Below, in pieces: positions 8,826-17,779 of a stretch of DNA of 64,000 nucleotides. The DNA lies in NCBI GenBank assembly GCA_913057905.1, contig CAJXPB010000005.1:266557-330556 (forward strand). The letters are read 5' to 3'. Numbering within the stretch: the first letter of the stretch is position 1; each line of letters begins with the position of its first letter. The stretch comes from an uncultured Pseudomonadota bacterium. Lineage in GTDB: Bacteria > Myxococcota_A > Bradymonadia > Bradymonadales > Bradymonadaceae. The notes under the pieces were generated by a model. The model did no database searches, was not told the DNA's origin, and saw only the letters and a program-made list of their open reading frames with translations. Both the position numbers and the translations under genes were made by a program.

Positions 8826-10406
8826 ATGCTTGCGCGCATCTCATCGGGCGCAGTGCTGGGCATCGAGGCCTACGAAGTGCAAGTCGAGGTCGACATCAAC
8901 CTCGGCATGCAGGTCTTTCACATCGTGGGACTGCCCAAGGGCGCGGTGCGCGAGGCCAGGCTAAGGATTCCGTCAGCGATGGAAAACGCCGGGTTCGACT
9001 TCCCGACGCATAAAATCACTTTAAATCTGGCGCCGGCCGACGTCCGCAAGGATGGCACGGCCTTCGATCTGCCGATGACCGTCGGCATCATGGCCGCTCA
9101 GCGAAAGCTGCCCGCCCAGCGTGACGGCATGGCGCTGGAGGACTGGATGATCGTCGGAGAGCTGGGGCTCGACGGCGAAGTCCGACCCGTCGACGGGGTC
9201 CTGCCGCTGGCGGTGATGGCCCGCGATACCGGCCGTCGCGGCATGATCGTGCCGAAGGCAAATGCCCGGGAGGCCGCCGTCGTCTCGGAGCTTCAGGTCG
9301 TGCCCGTGGGCCATCTGACCGAGGTCATCGAACTGTTGCGCGGCCAGCGCGACATCGAGCCCGAGGTCTTGGAATGCGAGCCCGGCGACGGTTTTCCCAT
9401 GCAATATCCCATCGACTTCAACGAAGTCGCCGGCCAGGAGGCCGCCAAGCGCGCCCTGGAGGTCGCCGCCGCCGGCGGTCACAACGTCGCGCTCGTGGGT
9501 CCGCCGGGATCGGGGAAGTCGATGCTGGCCAAGCGCCTGCCGACGATCCTGCCGGAGATGACCTTCGATGAGGCCTTAGAGACCACCAAGCTCTACAGCA
9601 TCACCGGGCAGGTGCCTCAGGACCGCGGACTGGTGACGCGCCGGCCGTTTCGCAGTCCTCACCACACCATCAGCAACGTCGGCATCATCGGCGGAGGACG
9701 CGGTATTCCCCGGCCAGGCGAAGTGAGTCTGGCCCACCACGGCGTTTTGTTTCTGGACGAACTCCCCGAGTTTCCGCGCGGCGTGCTCGAGGTGCTGCGC
9801 CAGCCGCTGGAGGACAACGAGGTCACCATCAGCCGCAGCATGTCGACGGTGACCTACCCGGCCAACGTCATGTTGGTGGCCGCCATGAATCCGTGCCCCT
9901 GCGGTTACTTCGGCGCCGACCCCGACAAGTGCGACTGCCCCGAGCACGTCGTCCGCCGGTACCGCAACAAACTCTCGGGCCCATTGATGGACCGCATCGA
10001 CCTGCACGTCGAAGTCCCGGCCGTCCCCTACGACAGACTCAAAGATCACGACCGCGGCGAACTCTCAGATCAGATCCGAGGGCGCGTCGACGCTGCACGC
10101 GTTCGTCAGCACCGGCGTTTTCGGGGCACCGACGTCCATTCAAACGCTCAGATGCGCCCGGCGGACCTGCGCCAACACTGTGAGCTCGATGACTCCGGCC
10201 ACCAGCTTCTGCAGAAGGTTGTCGACACCCTGGGCATGAGCGCCCGCGGCTACGACCGCATCCTGAAAGTCGCCCGGACCATCGCCGACCTAGCCGGGGC
10301 CGACGAGATCACGCCGGCCTACCTCTCCGAGGCGATTCAATACCGCACGCTGGACCGCGACCTCGACGGCGGCCACGGCCGACGATCGTTTCACCCCACA
10401 GGATGA
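8826..10406 (+). CDS. comM: YifB/ComM family Mg-chelatase-like AAA+ ATPase
   Basis: ComM is a hexameric helicase that promotes branch migration during natural transformation; many genomes carry it as YifB. The 526-residue protein begins MLARISSGAVLGIEAYEVQVEVD, has the Lon-protease-like N-terminal fold, then Walker A GPPGSGKSMLAK, the RRPFRSPHHTISNVGIIGGG segment and Walker B VLFLDELPEF, followed by a CPCG...CxCPEH zinc-type stretch and the C-terminal Mg-chelatase lid. The start ATG at 8826 has GGGGAGGGGAC upstream; the frame extends upstream into the preceding gene. The last codons contain the first copy of a 15-bp direct repeat found again at 11,305. Confidence 0.92.
   Translation: MLARISSGAVLGIEAYEVQVEVDINLGMQVFHIVGLPKGAVREARLRIPSAMENAGFDFPTHKITLNLAPADVRKDGTAFDLPMTVGIMAAQRKLPAQRDGMALEDWMIVGELGLDGEVRPVDGVLPLAVMARDTGRRGMIVPKANAREAAVVSELQVVPVGHLTEVIELLRGQRDIEPEVLECEPGDGFPMQYPIDFNEVAGQEAAKRALEVAAAGGHNVALVGPPGSGKSMLAKRLPTILPEMTFDEALETTKLYSITGQVPQDRGLVTRRPFRSPHHTISNVGIIGGGRGIPRPGEVSLAHHGVLFLDELPEFPRGVLEVLRQPLEDNEVTISRSMSTVTYPANVMLVAAMNPCPCGYFGADPDKCDCPEHVVRRYRNKLSGPLMDRIDLHVEVPAVPYDRLKDHDRGELSDQIRGRVDAARVRQHRRFRGTDVHSNAQMRPADLRQHCELDDSGHQLLQKVVDTLGMSARGYDRILKVARTIADLAGADEITPAYLSEAIQYRTLDRDLDGGHGRRSFHPTG
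10383..10397. repeat. 15-bp direct repeat, copy 1 (flanks TA cassette)
   Basis: CGATCGTTTCACCCC occurs here inside the last codons of comM and again, identically, at 11305-11319. Allowing two mismatches the match extends six bases further left in both copies. The two copies bracket the toxin-antitoxin cassette (about 900 bp), so they could be a target-site or recombination footprint of its insertion. Confidence 0.6.
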
Positions 10407-10539
10407 AGCCGTGGAGATCTCGCCGCCCACCCATTCTCGGGTCAAAAGTACGAAAAGATTGCAGAGTAACTCAGGAATTCAAAACGCTTCACACACGTTG
10501 GCAAATTGAGTTTAGATCAACTATTGATCAGGGTGGGGA

Positions 10540-10805
10540 ATGGCTGCTCTGAGTGATGAACCGCTGAATGAGCATGAGCTTGATGTTTTGTCCATTTCAC
10601 AGACCATGTGCGAATGGACAAGTTCCCGGCAGAAGGAATTGATGAACTCGATTGCTTCAACGTCCTCCGCAACGGTTGGCTTGACTTCCCAGAAGAAGAC
10701 TCAGGGAGTTGGACCTACCGAATTCGAACGCAGGCAATAGTTGTAGTCATCACGTTGCTGTCGGAGACGGAACTGCTCGTCATTACTGCATGGAGAGACC
10801 CATGA
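10540..10805 (+). pseudogene. DUF4258 family toxin, probably frameshifted
   Basis: From 10608 the frame encodes MRMDKFPAEGIDELDCFNVLRNG...GSWTYRIRTQAIVVVI...ETELLVITAWR, which matches the core of DUF4258 toxins usually paired with YgiT-type antitoxins. In the same frame the codons before 10608 read CFVHFTDHV back to a stop at 10581, still resembling the family, but with no start codon. The expected N terminus (MAALSDEPLNEHELDVL from ATG 10540) is in another frame. A deletion near 10,585 that shifts the frame and removes several residues would explain this. Alternatively GTG 10608 starts a short 65-residue protein. The stop TGA overlaps the antitoxin ATG (ATGA). Confidence 0.6.
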
Positions 10806-11263
10806 AGTGCTGGAAGTGCAACAGCGAAATGGAAACGGAACGAGAAAACGCCCGGTATGATGCCCTGCCGACCGTCATGTTGGTGGACGTTCCGGTACAC
10901 GAGTGCCGGCACTGTGGGGAGCGGCAGACGGAGATACCAAATTTAGAGGGACTGAACGAGGTGCTTGCAAAGCATCTGGTGGAGCTAGACCGACACTTTA
11001 CCGGCCAAGAGGTTCGCTTTCTTCGGAAGTATCTGAACAAGTCGGGCCGTGAGCTCGCCGAGACCATGGGTGTCCAGCCCGAAACCGTATCCCGGTGGCA
11101 AAATGGCAAGGCAACTATGAACGAGCAAGCTGAGCGGCTCCTTCGCATGTTGGTAGCCGAGGATACGTCGATCGTTGAGAGGTTTCCCAAAGAGTTCAAA
11201 GCCCCCGCGGGAGGCTCTTGGCTCAAGGCAAATGCACAAGGTGGTGAGTGGAGGGCAGCCTGA
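10802..11263 (+). CDS. YgiT/MqsA-type antitoxin (zinc finger + HTH)
   Basis: The 153-residue protein has an N-terminal zinc finger with two CxxC pairs (CWKC at residues 3-6 and CRHC around 35-38) and a C-terminal Xre-type helix-turn-helix (KSGRELAETMGVQPETVSRW) that would bind its own promoter. This is the layout of MqsA/YgiT antitoxins. Its ATG overlaps the toxin stop by 4 bases, giving translational coupling. The cassette is less GC-rich than its neighbours and sits between direct repeats, suggesting acquisition. The antitoxin appears intact while the toxin looks damaged. Confidence 0.85.
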   Translation: MKCWKCNSEMETERENARYDALPTVMLVDVPVHECRHCGERQTEIPNLEGLNEVLAKHLVELDRHFTGQEVRFLRKYLNKSGRELAETMGVQPETVSRWQNGKATMNEQAERLLRMLVAEDTSIVERFPKEFKAPAGGSWLKANAQGGEWRAA

Positions 11264-11304
11264 CATCTCGCGCAATCTCTTCGTTCGATGCGGCCCCCGG
11301 CTGG

Positions 11305-11319
11305 CGATCGTTTCACCCC
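11305..11319. repeat. 15-bp direct repeat, copy 2
   Basis: Second identical copy of CGATCGTTTCACCCC, 42 bases after the antitoxin stop codon. In one frame it reads WRSFHP followed by a stop, echoing the RRSFHP end of ComM in copy 1, which supports a duplication of the comM 3' end rather than chance. Confidence 0.55.
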
Positions 11320-11402
11320 TGACCGCAAGGGCCAGGCAAGCCTTGGGAGGAGGCGCTGAATGTAGACCCCGGGGGAGCTCGCCTCCCACGGCAAAGTGAT
11401 CG

Positions 11403-13922
11403 TCAGCCGGGCAGGTCGTAGACTAGCCGGAACCCGATTCGTGAGGAGCGGTCATCGGGCAGGATCTCCATGGTGCTGGCCAGGTGGCAGACGCGCTGAT
11501 CCTGGGCCCAGGAGCCGCCCTTGATGGGACGGTGGTCGGTGTCGCGGTCGGTCGGCTGGCACCACTCGTGGACGCCGCCGGCGAGGTCGCGGATGCCGTA
11601 CGGTGAGACATCGTGCTCGAAGGTGCCGACCGGTTCGGGTTGCGAGCGGACCGGCTCGCGGGAGGAACGCATGCTGCAGAAGGTGGCATCAAACGCGTTG
11701 CCCCAGGGGAATCGGCGCCCGTCGACTCCCCGGCCGGCCTTTTCCAACTCGTGGGCAGTCGGGAGTCGGTAGGGCCGGCCGCGCCGTGTGCCGAGCCACT
11801 CGCAGTAGGCCTCGGCATCTTCGGCGCGGATGCCCACGACGGGGAGGTCCAGCTCGTAGCCTTCGCCCTTGGGATAGCGTTCCCGAAGTCCTCCTTCGAT
11901 CAGGATGGGGTCCGGGACCCAGGCGTCGGCCGATTCATCGTAGCGGATCAGGAAACTCTCGGACTCTCGGAGTTTGGGAGCCCGGTCCATGGCGGCCTCA
12001 CCCTCGGCCTCGTAGAGGGCGTTGAAGTACGTGAGATACTCGTCGAAGGTGACCGGAAACTGCTTGCAGACGAATCCGTCTACCTCGACGTGCTCGGGCT
12101 GGCGAGGGTTAAACGCCTCGGGGTCGCCGCCAGAGAGGTACTCGCCGCTGGGGACGTAGATGAAGCCGTCGTCGATGTCCTGGGATTCGGGGATTCGGAC
12201 GTCGACGTGGGCGTCCTCGTCACGCTCCACGTGGACCGGCCGGGTGACCTGGGGGCGGTCGGGATGTACGAGCCGGAGCAAGTAGTTGCCCAGCGGCACG
12301 TTCTCCATCTGGACCGGGGTAGTGCCCAGCTCGAACCCGGCGCCGGGGACGAGACGGCGGTCGGACTCGGTGAACTCAAAGAGTTCGGCCTGGACGCCGT
12401 CCGGTTGTGTTTCGACGACCAAATCGGAATGGCCTTCGAGTTGGGGGCCATACTTCCCGGGGTCGTATTGTTCGAGAAGCCGTTTGAAATAGTACGTGTC
12501 GTGTACGTCCTGGCGCACCTCGGCGCGTCGTAACCGTAGCCAGTAGAGGTCGGCGAGTCCTTCGCGGGCCGCCTCGTGATCGGAATCGTGGGCCAGCGCC
12601 TGGTTGAACTTGGTGACGGCCTCGGAGAAGGCCTGAGCGCTGGCGATCTCGGCCTCTTCGAGTTGCTCCTCGACGTCCCAGAGGTCGCGTTTTTCTTCGG
12701 GAGGCGCAGATTCTGCAACGGTCGAGCTCAGGCGGCGGGCTCGCGATTCGAGATCTTCGATGGCGTCGAGCAGTTCGACGTATTCGTCTGCGGCCTCGAA
12801 GGCCTCTCGAGTCCGACGCTTCGCTTCACGCGGCTGGCGCCCCTCGATCCATGCGTTGATCTCGCCGAGCATCGCCTCGCCGGAGTCGTAGCGTTCGGCG
12901 CGTTCCTTGCGCATGGCTTTCATGCAGACGCGTTCGAGAACGTCCGGCACCGCCCGCCAATCGGGCGCTCGTTTGCTGGGAGACTTCAACGGCGCGTCGA
13001 CGACGTCCCAGACGATGTCCAGGGCGCCGTCTCCCTCGTAAGGCGGTGAGAGGCTCAGGATTTCGTACAGGATCGCGCCCAGGCTGTAGATGTCGCTGAG
13101 TTCGTCGACCTGCTGGATGTCTCCGCGTGCCTGCTCGGGCGGCATGTAAGAGGGCGTGCCCATGGTGGGTCCGCCCGAGTCCGAATCGAGATCATCGTCA
13201 TCGTCGAGGACCCGGGCCAGCCCCCAGTCCATCACCTGAACTTCGCCGAAGTCCCCGAGCATGACGTTCGCGGGTTTGAGGTCCCGGTGCACGACAGAAC
13301 GGGAGTGGGCGTACTCGACCGCACGAACCACCTGCCGAAAGATATCGAGCAGCCGGATCAGCGAATATTCCTCCAGGGCCTCCTGGTCGCGTACGGACAA
13401 CCGATCGAGCAGGCCGTCGAGCGATTGACCCCGCATCTCGCGCATCGTGTAAAACGGGCGGCCGTCGTCGAGGACCCCGAATTCGTAGATGGGAACGATG
13501 TTGGGGTGCTCGAGCTGGCCGGTTGCCTGAGCTTCCGACAGAAACCGCGCCAACAATTGTTGGTCTTCATCGATGGTCGCATCGACGATCTTCATGGCGA
13601 CCGTGCGGCCCAGAAGCCGATCCTGGGCGCGAAAGACCTGGCCACTGGCGCCGGCGCCGAGTTGTTTTCCCAGTTCAAATCGTTCACCGGGATCCAGCGA
13701 GGGTGGTTCGGTGCGGTGCTCCATCGACTCGACCGACGACGTGGCCGGAAGCCCGTCCGAGGGTGTCTGGTACGGGGTCGATCGGCCGGGTTCGTCGGAG
13801 TCCTTTGCCTCCGGCTCCGACGATTCGATCAGCGACCAGACCCAGTCGCGGGTCTTGCGTCCGGGCTTGTCGGCCAGCGAGTCCGAATCGTGTCCCTCCT
13901 CGCTATGAGATCGATCCTCCAC
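11403..13922 (-). CDS. Ser/Thr protein kinase with PEGA and FGE-sulfatase domains
   Basis: An 839-residue cytoplasmic-looking kinase. After an acidic 80-residue leader, the kinase domain shows the glycine loop (LGAGASGQVF), ATP lysine (AMKIV, about K111), catalytic loop VHRDLKPANVM (about 211-221), DWG in place of DFG (about 232) and GTPSYMPPEQARGD. A helical linker, a PEGA-like segment (TTPVQMENVPLGNYLLRLVHP) and an FGE/SUMF1 domain (FIYVPSGEYLSGGD ... RLPTAHELEKAGRG ... IKGGSWAQDQRVCHL) follow. This architecture is known from myxobacterial signalling kinases. No transmembrane helix is evident. The GTG start at 13922 is supported by GGAGG eight bases upstream. Substrates are unknown. Confidence 0.9.
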   Translation of the reverse strand: MEDRSHSEEGHDSDSLADKPGRKTRDWVWSLIESSEPEAKDSDEPGRSTPYQTPSDGLPATSSVESMEHRTEPPSLDPGERFELGKQLGAGASGQVFRAQDRLLGRTVAMKIVDATIDEDQQLLARFLSEAQATGQLEHPNIVPIYEFGVLDDGRPFYTMREMRGQSLDGLLDRLSVRDQEALEEYSLIRLLDIFRQVVRAVEYAHSRSVVHRDLKPANVMLGDFGEVQVMDWGLARVLDDDDDLDSDSGGPTMGTPSYMPPEQARGDIQQVDELSDIYSLGAILYEILSLSPPYEGDGALDIVWDVVDAPLKSPSKRAPDWRAVPDVLERVCMKAMRKERAERYDSGEAMLGEINAWIEGRQPREAKRRTREAFEAADEYVELLDAIEDLESRARRLSSTVAESAPPEEKRDLWDVEEQLEEAEIASAQAFSEAVTKFNQALAHDSDHEAAREGLADLYWLRLRRAEVRQDVHDTYYFKRLLEQYDPGKYGPQLEGHSDLVVETQPDGVQAELFEFTESDRRLVPGAGFELGTTPVQMENVPLGNYLLRLVHPDRPQVTRPVHVERDEDAHVDVRIPESQDIDDGFIYVPSGEYLSGGDPEAFNPRQPEHVEVDGFVCKQFPVTFDEYLTYFNALYEAEGEAAMDRAPKLRESESFLIRYDESADAWVPDPILIEGGLRERYPKGEGYELDLPVVGIRAEDAEAYCEWLGTRRGRPYRLPTAHELEKAGRGVDGRRFPWGNAFDATFCSMRSSREPVRSQPEPVGTFEHDVSPYGIRDLAGGVHEWCQPTDRDTDHRPIKGGSWAQDQRVCHLASTMEILPDDRSSRIGFRLVYDLPG

Positions 13923-14117
13923 CGAAAGCCTCCGATGGTCCTAATTTGGCGACGATGCGGCGGGACCCTATCATCGGATTTCAACGACGCAAAAATTCTG
14001 TTGAGCAGCGGGAAAACCTGGGTAATGCGCCGGGTCGCAGGCTTTGAGGCCGTGGGTGGATCGATTACGGTGTCGGTGGCGATTCTTCACCACCCTGACC
14101 TGTTGATGAGAGAAACC

Positions 14118-14489
14118 ATGAAACGCATTCTCGCCGCCTGTTTGCTGCTCGGATTGACGTGTGTCGGATGTGCGCAGACGTCCCCGCAAACCGAAGGGGA
14201 GGCCACACCAAAGGCCGCCACCCAGGAGGACAACCAGAAGGTGGTCATCCTGTATGGCGGCCGGTTTAACCCCGAGGAGATCTCGGTGGCCAAGGGCACG
14301 AGCATCGTCTTCAAGAACAAGGATCGCGAAACACACAACGTGAAGATCGCGGCCCTGGATGTCGACAAGGACATCGCCGCCGGTGACGAATGGTCTCACA
14401 CCTTTGAGACCGTCGGCGAGTTCGCCGTCGAGAACGCCATCGCCCAGCAACCGATGAAAATGACGATCGTGGTCGACGAAGGCGAATGA
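14118..14489 (+). CDS. Cupredoxin-like lipoprotein
   Basis: The 123-residue protein has a lipoprotein signal (MKRILAACLLLGLTCVGCAQ, lipobox VGC) and a beta-sandwich body resembling plastocyanin/cupredoxin folds: FNPEEISVAKGTSIVFKNKD, then HNVKI and a C-terminal MKMTIVVDE strand. Candidate copper ligands are the His in ETHNV, the His in WSHTF and the Met in PMKM; the usual ligand Cys is absent, so blue-copper electron transfer is doubtful and a type-2-like or metal-free role is possible. ATG 14118 is preferred; ATG 14106 is four codons upstream. Divergent from the kinase gene. Confidence 0.7.
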   Translation: MKRILAACLLLGLTCVGCAQTSPQTEGEATPKAATQEDNQKVVILYGGRFNPEEISVAKGTSIVFKNKDRETHNVKIAALDVDKDIAAGDEWSHTFETVGEFAVENAIAQQPMKMTIVVDEGE

Positions 14490-14504
14490 CGCCGGGCAGC
14501 TGGC

Positions 14505-15359
14505 TTACGCCATCTTGCCGAGTTCGCTGGCGATCTCGGTGATCTGCTCGTAGGACTCGGCGACGTAAAAGACCTGCTGGGGGGCGTCGTAATCGATGGT
14601 GAGTTCCTTGATCTTCTCCATATCGAAGGGCTTCTTCTCGATGGTCGGATCCACCGAGCGAAGCAGGTCCTGGATGCCGCCGTTGTTGCCGGCGCCGAAG
14701 ATCTTGATGTTGCCGTCCTCGCGAATCAGACCGTATTCGACGGTGTACCAGTAGAACAGACCGATGAGCTCCAGTAGATCCTCATCGCCTGCTTCGACGG
14801 CCTTCTTGGCCGACTCGCCGATCTGGACGGACAACTCGGCAAAGGGTTCGTGCATGAACATCGGAGCGTGGCCGCGAAGCTCATGCACGATATCGGGCTC
14901 GGGGGTAAAGAAGGGGTTTTCGGAGTGACGAACGTACGGTGTACAGCGCATCACTCGCTGAGAGAGTCTCGGCAGAAACTCCGATTGGTCCAGTAGTCCC
15001 CCGACAGGGGCGAGCATAAAGCCCGTCTCGTCCTCCATCTTGGCGGATACTTTGTCGAGCTGAGGCACGTGATCGTCGGGAAGATCCAGGGCGTCGCGTC
15101 CCTCCAGGAAGGCCTCACACGAATACCGATCTTGCAGGGGCGTCAGCACCTCGGAGACGAAGCTCCAGACGCCGTGTTCCTCGTCGGTGTATTCATATTC
15201 GGGGATCTCCGGCCACGCCTCCTCTGAATGGTCGATCAGAGACTGGACCCGCTTGCGGTACGCCTCATCGTGGGCACCGGGATAGTCGGTCTGGACGATG
15301 CTCCCGTAGTCTTCCTGAGCGAAGGGAACGTCTTCCAAGAACGCGCGGTCTCGCCTCAT
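14505..15359 (-). CDS. phhA: Phenylalanine-4-hydroxylase
   Basis: Pterin- and iron-dependent monooxygenase converting phenylalanine to tyrosine. The 284-residue protein is the single-domain bacterial form. The iron triad is visible as PDIVHELRGHAPMFM (two His) and WYTVEYGLI (Glu); PYVRHSENPFFTPEPD and GAGNNGGIQDLL are further conserved catalytic-domain segments. ATG 15359 has GGAGG six bases upstream. No pterin carbinolamine dehydratase gene is adjacent. It stands alone, convergent with the cupredoxin-like gene. Confidence 0.92.
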   Translation of the reverse strand: MRRDRAFLEDVPFAQEDYGSIVQTDYPGAHDEAYRKRVQSLIDHSEEAWPEIPEYEYTDEEHGVWSFVSEVLTPLQDRYSCEAFLEGRDALDLPDDHVPQLDKVSAKMEDETGFMLAPVGGLLDQSEFLPRLSQRVMRCTPYVRHSENPFFTPEPDIVHELRGHAPMFMHEPFAELSVQIGESAKKAVEAGDEDLLELIGLFYWYTVEYGLIREDGNIKIFGAGNNGGIQDLLRSVDPTIEKKPFDMEKIKELTIDYDAPQQVFYVAESYEQITEIASELGKMA

Positions 15360-15476
15360 CGGTGGCCTCCTGCCTGATACGGTCGAATATGATATCCGTA
15401 ACGATCACGCGGCCAACATACCGGAGACACTTCGCGACGCCAACCGACCGCCGAGTCGGCCGCGCCGCGCGCAGCG

Positions 15477-17249
15477 TCACTTCGCGCCCTTCTCGGGAGG
15501 CGTCGGCTTCCATGGTGCCTTCAGAATTGGCGGGCGTTCTTTGGACTGCTGCGTCCGCTGGAGTTCCAGTTCGGTGGTCAGCAGAGCGGGAGCGACGGCC
15601 GAGACGGGCACGTATCCGCTCTCGGCGCCGCAGTAGCCGTTGAACACGTCGCGCTGGGGCCCGGCGGCGACGATCTTGTTGATCGAGGTCAGCGGGGTTC
15701 CCACCAGCTCGGCTCCCCGGACGAGCGTCTCGTCACCGGTCTCCGGGTCGACCTTGTAGATCAGGTGAGGGGAGCCCTTGAAGGCCTGGTAGCCCCAGTT
15801 CGAGGTGTTGGTCGATCCACCGGTGATGTCCTGGATGATCAGCCCGAAGGGCTTGTCCTGGGCTTTGACCTCTTCGATCAGTTTCTCCTTGAGCTTCTCC
15901 ATCGACATCGTCTTCGCGTCGTTCGCTTCGACGATGGTGTTGGCCATTCGCCCGATCGGCTTGGAGGTACCCTGGGCGCGGCCGTGCCCGTTCGATTCTG
16001 GAGAGTTCTCCACGGGCGTTCGACTCTTCAGAAAGCCCTTCAAGACCCCGTCTTTGACGAGCGTGGCGCGCTGGGCTTTCACGCCTTCGTCGTCGAACTC
16101 GTAGTGACCGTTGAGTTGCCGGCCGGCCAGGGTCTCGAGCGTCGGGTCATCGTAGACCGACAGAAAGTTCGGGATGATCTCTTCGCCGAGTTGATTTTTG
16201 AAGGTCTGGCCGGAGCTGTCGTCGCGCTGGCGCTCGCCTTCGAGCCGGTGCCCGACCGCCTCGTGGAAGAGCACCCCGGAGGCCTCGGGCATGAGGATGG
16301 CGGGGCCCGTGTACGGGTCGATGACCGATGCCTCGCGCAGGGCGCCGAGTTCTTCGATCAATGAGCTCGCGGCTTTCTGGAGGCGTGTTTCGGAGGGGAG
16401 TTCGTCGGGCGTGCGAGCGTAGAAACTCGCTGTATTGTCCAAGAGCATGCCGTCTTCGGCGCGCGTCCAGGCTTGCAGGCGCACCGAATACAGCAGGTGG
16501 TTGTCGATGATGTTGTTGCCCTCGGAATTGACGTGGTAGCGGACCACGCGGCGCGCAGTGACGTTCATCTCGGCGTCCATCAGGTGGTCGTACTCGAGCA
16601 TCCCCTTGGTGATTCGCCGAATGGCGCCCTTCCAGCGCTCACGATCAAGTTGGAGCGGCACCATCTCGCCCCGGTAGGTGTTTGGTTCGGCCTTCGAGAA
16701 GCTGGCGACCTCGGTGTCGTCCTCGGCCTGAAACACCGAACCTCCCTTCTTGGCCAGGAAGTTGCTCAGAGCCGACTTGTAGGCGTCGTCGGTCAACAAC
16801 CACAGTGTCGAGCGCATGGCGGTGGTGTCGGGTTCGATGGGCGCCATGTTCGAGGGGTTGTAGCCGCCGAATCGGAAGTTCTCGGCGTCGACGTTCGCGT
16901 AGTTGTCGAAGCCGTAGTCGCCGACGCGTACCTCGACGTAGAGGCGCCTGTTCCGGTCAGCCTGATTTGAGACCAGGGCCCCGAATTTGCCGCCTAGACT
17001 CACCTGCCGCGAATCCTTCATCTGGTAGGCGATGAAGTACGGCGTTTCGTAGTCTTCGAGCTTCAGACGGTCCATCGAGCGTTCGAGCTCGGTCCCCATG
17101 GCATCGATCAGCGTCTCGCGGTTCGACTCCGTGCCCGCCAGGGCATCGGCCGACGACTCGTTTGCTGTCGATGGGGTAGCTGCGCACCCGACCAGGGCTG
17201 ACAGCAGAATCAGAAGAAGGTGGCGAGCGGGGGTACGGCTTTGAATCAT
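15477..17249 (-). CDS. Lipoprotein TldD/PmbA family metalloprotease
   Basis: TldD-type zinc protease with the diagnostic GVLFHEAVGHRLEGE motif (HExxxH, about residue 300) and the family's C-terminal segments (TSNWGYQAFKGSPHLIYKV, LVRGAELVGTPLTSINKI). Unlike the usual cytoplasmic TldD/TldE pair, this 590-residue protein begins with MIQSRTPARHLLLILLSALVGCA, a lipoprotein signal, so an envelope location is predicted. The ATG at 17249 has GAGGA upstream; the frame continues 12 codons further. It ends about 120 bp from phhA and follows the small lipoprotein gene at 17282. No TldE partner is in the window. Confidence 0.85.
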   Translation of the reverse strand: MIQSRTPARHLLLILLSALVGCAATPSTANESSADALAGTESNRETLIDAMGTELERSMDRLKLEDYETPYFIAYQMKDSRQVSLGGKFGALVSNQADRNRRLYVEVRVGDYGFDNYANVDAENFRFGGYNPSNMAPIEPDTTAMRSTLWLLTDDAYKSALSNFLAKKGGSVFQAEDDTEVASFSKAEPNTYRGEMVPLQLDRERWKGAIRRITKGMLEYDHLMDAEMNVTARRVVRYHVNSEGNNIIDNHLLYSVRLQAWTRAEDGMLLDNTASFYARTPDELPSETRLQKAASSLIEELGALREASVIDPYTGPAILMPEASGVLFHEAVGHRLEGERQRDDSSGQTFKNQLGEEIIPNFLSVYDDPTLETLAGRQLNGHYEFDDEGVKAQRATLVKDGVLKGFLKSRTPVENSPESNGHGRAQGTSKPIGRMANTIVEANDAKTMSMEKLKEKLIEEVKAQDKPFGLIIQDITGGSTNTSNWGYQAFKGSPHLIYKVDPETGDETLVRGAELVGTPLTSINKIVAAGPQRDVFNGYCGAESGYVPVSAVAPALLTTELELQRTQQSKERPPILKAPWKPTPPEKGAK

Positions 17250-17281
17250 GAAATCCTCGGAGGGGAAAGACGGCAATGTGA

Positions 17282-17779
17282 TCAACGTTCGTCTCGGGCG
17301 GTGTCGCGCATCTCGCGGAGATTCGAGGGATCATCGGCATCGACCTCGCGGACCCACTCGGCGTTCCAGGGCCCGGCGCCGGACCGATCCTCGCCGTAGC
17401 CCCATTCACCGCGCAGCACCAGCACGCCTTCGTCGTTGCGCTTTACCTGAAGGTAGCCGCGCCCCGACATCGACCGGGTGGCTTGTTCTTTGGAGCCGGG
17501 GTCGTTCCACTCGAAGACGAGCAGATTTCCCTGGACCGTGCCCTTGAGAGTGCCGCCGTTTTTGTAGGCGTAGACGCCGCGAACGGTATCGCCTTCCTGA
17601 CGCAGGTACATGTGCTCGAACTGTGGCGAATACCAGACTCCTTCAAACGAAGCCTCGCTGGGCATCGGTCTCGGGTCCGGGACGTCACCCTTTCCCGCGC
17701 AGCCGAAGAGTCCGAGGGCGAGGAGCGCTCCCAGAAGTAGAGACACGCGGCGGAGGGGTTTGGTTCCAGACAATATCAC
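17282..17779 (-). CDS. Hypothetical small lipoprotein
   Basis: A 165-residue protein with a lipoprotein signal (LRRVSLLLGALLALGLFGCAGK). The mature part (FEGVWYSPQFEHMYLRQEGDTVRGVY ... GTVQGNLLVFEWND) looks like a small lipocalin-like or eight-stranded beta-barrel as in several extracytoplasmic DUFs. The GTG start overlaps the stop codon of the preceding gene (GTGA), indicating translational coupling. Function unknown. Confidence 0.65.
   Translation of the reverse strand: MILSGTKPLRRVSLLLGALLALGLFGCAGKGDVPDPRPMPSEASFEGVWYSPQFEHMYLRQEGDTVRGVYAYKNGGTLKGTVQGNLLVFEWNDPGSKEQATRSMSGRGYLQVKRNDEGVLVLRGEWGYGEDRSGAGPWNAEWVREVDADDPSNLREMRDTARDER

Noticed and set aside
11349..11386. Terminator between antitoxin and kinase genes
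   Set aside because: A 7-bp stem GGAGGCG/CGCCTCC exists but the loop is 24 bases and no T-run follows.
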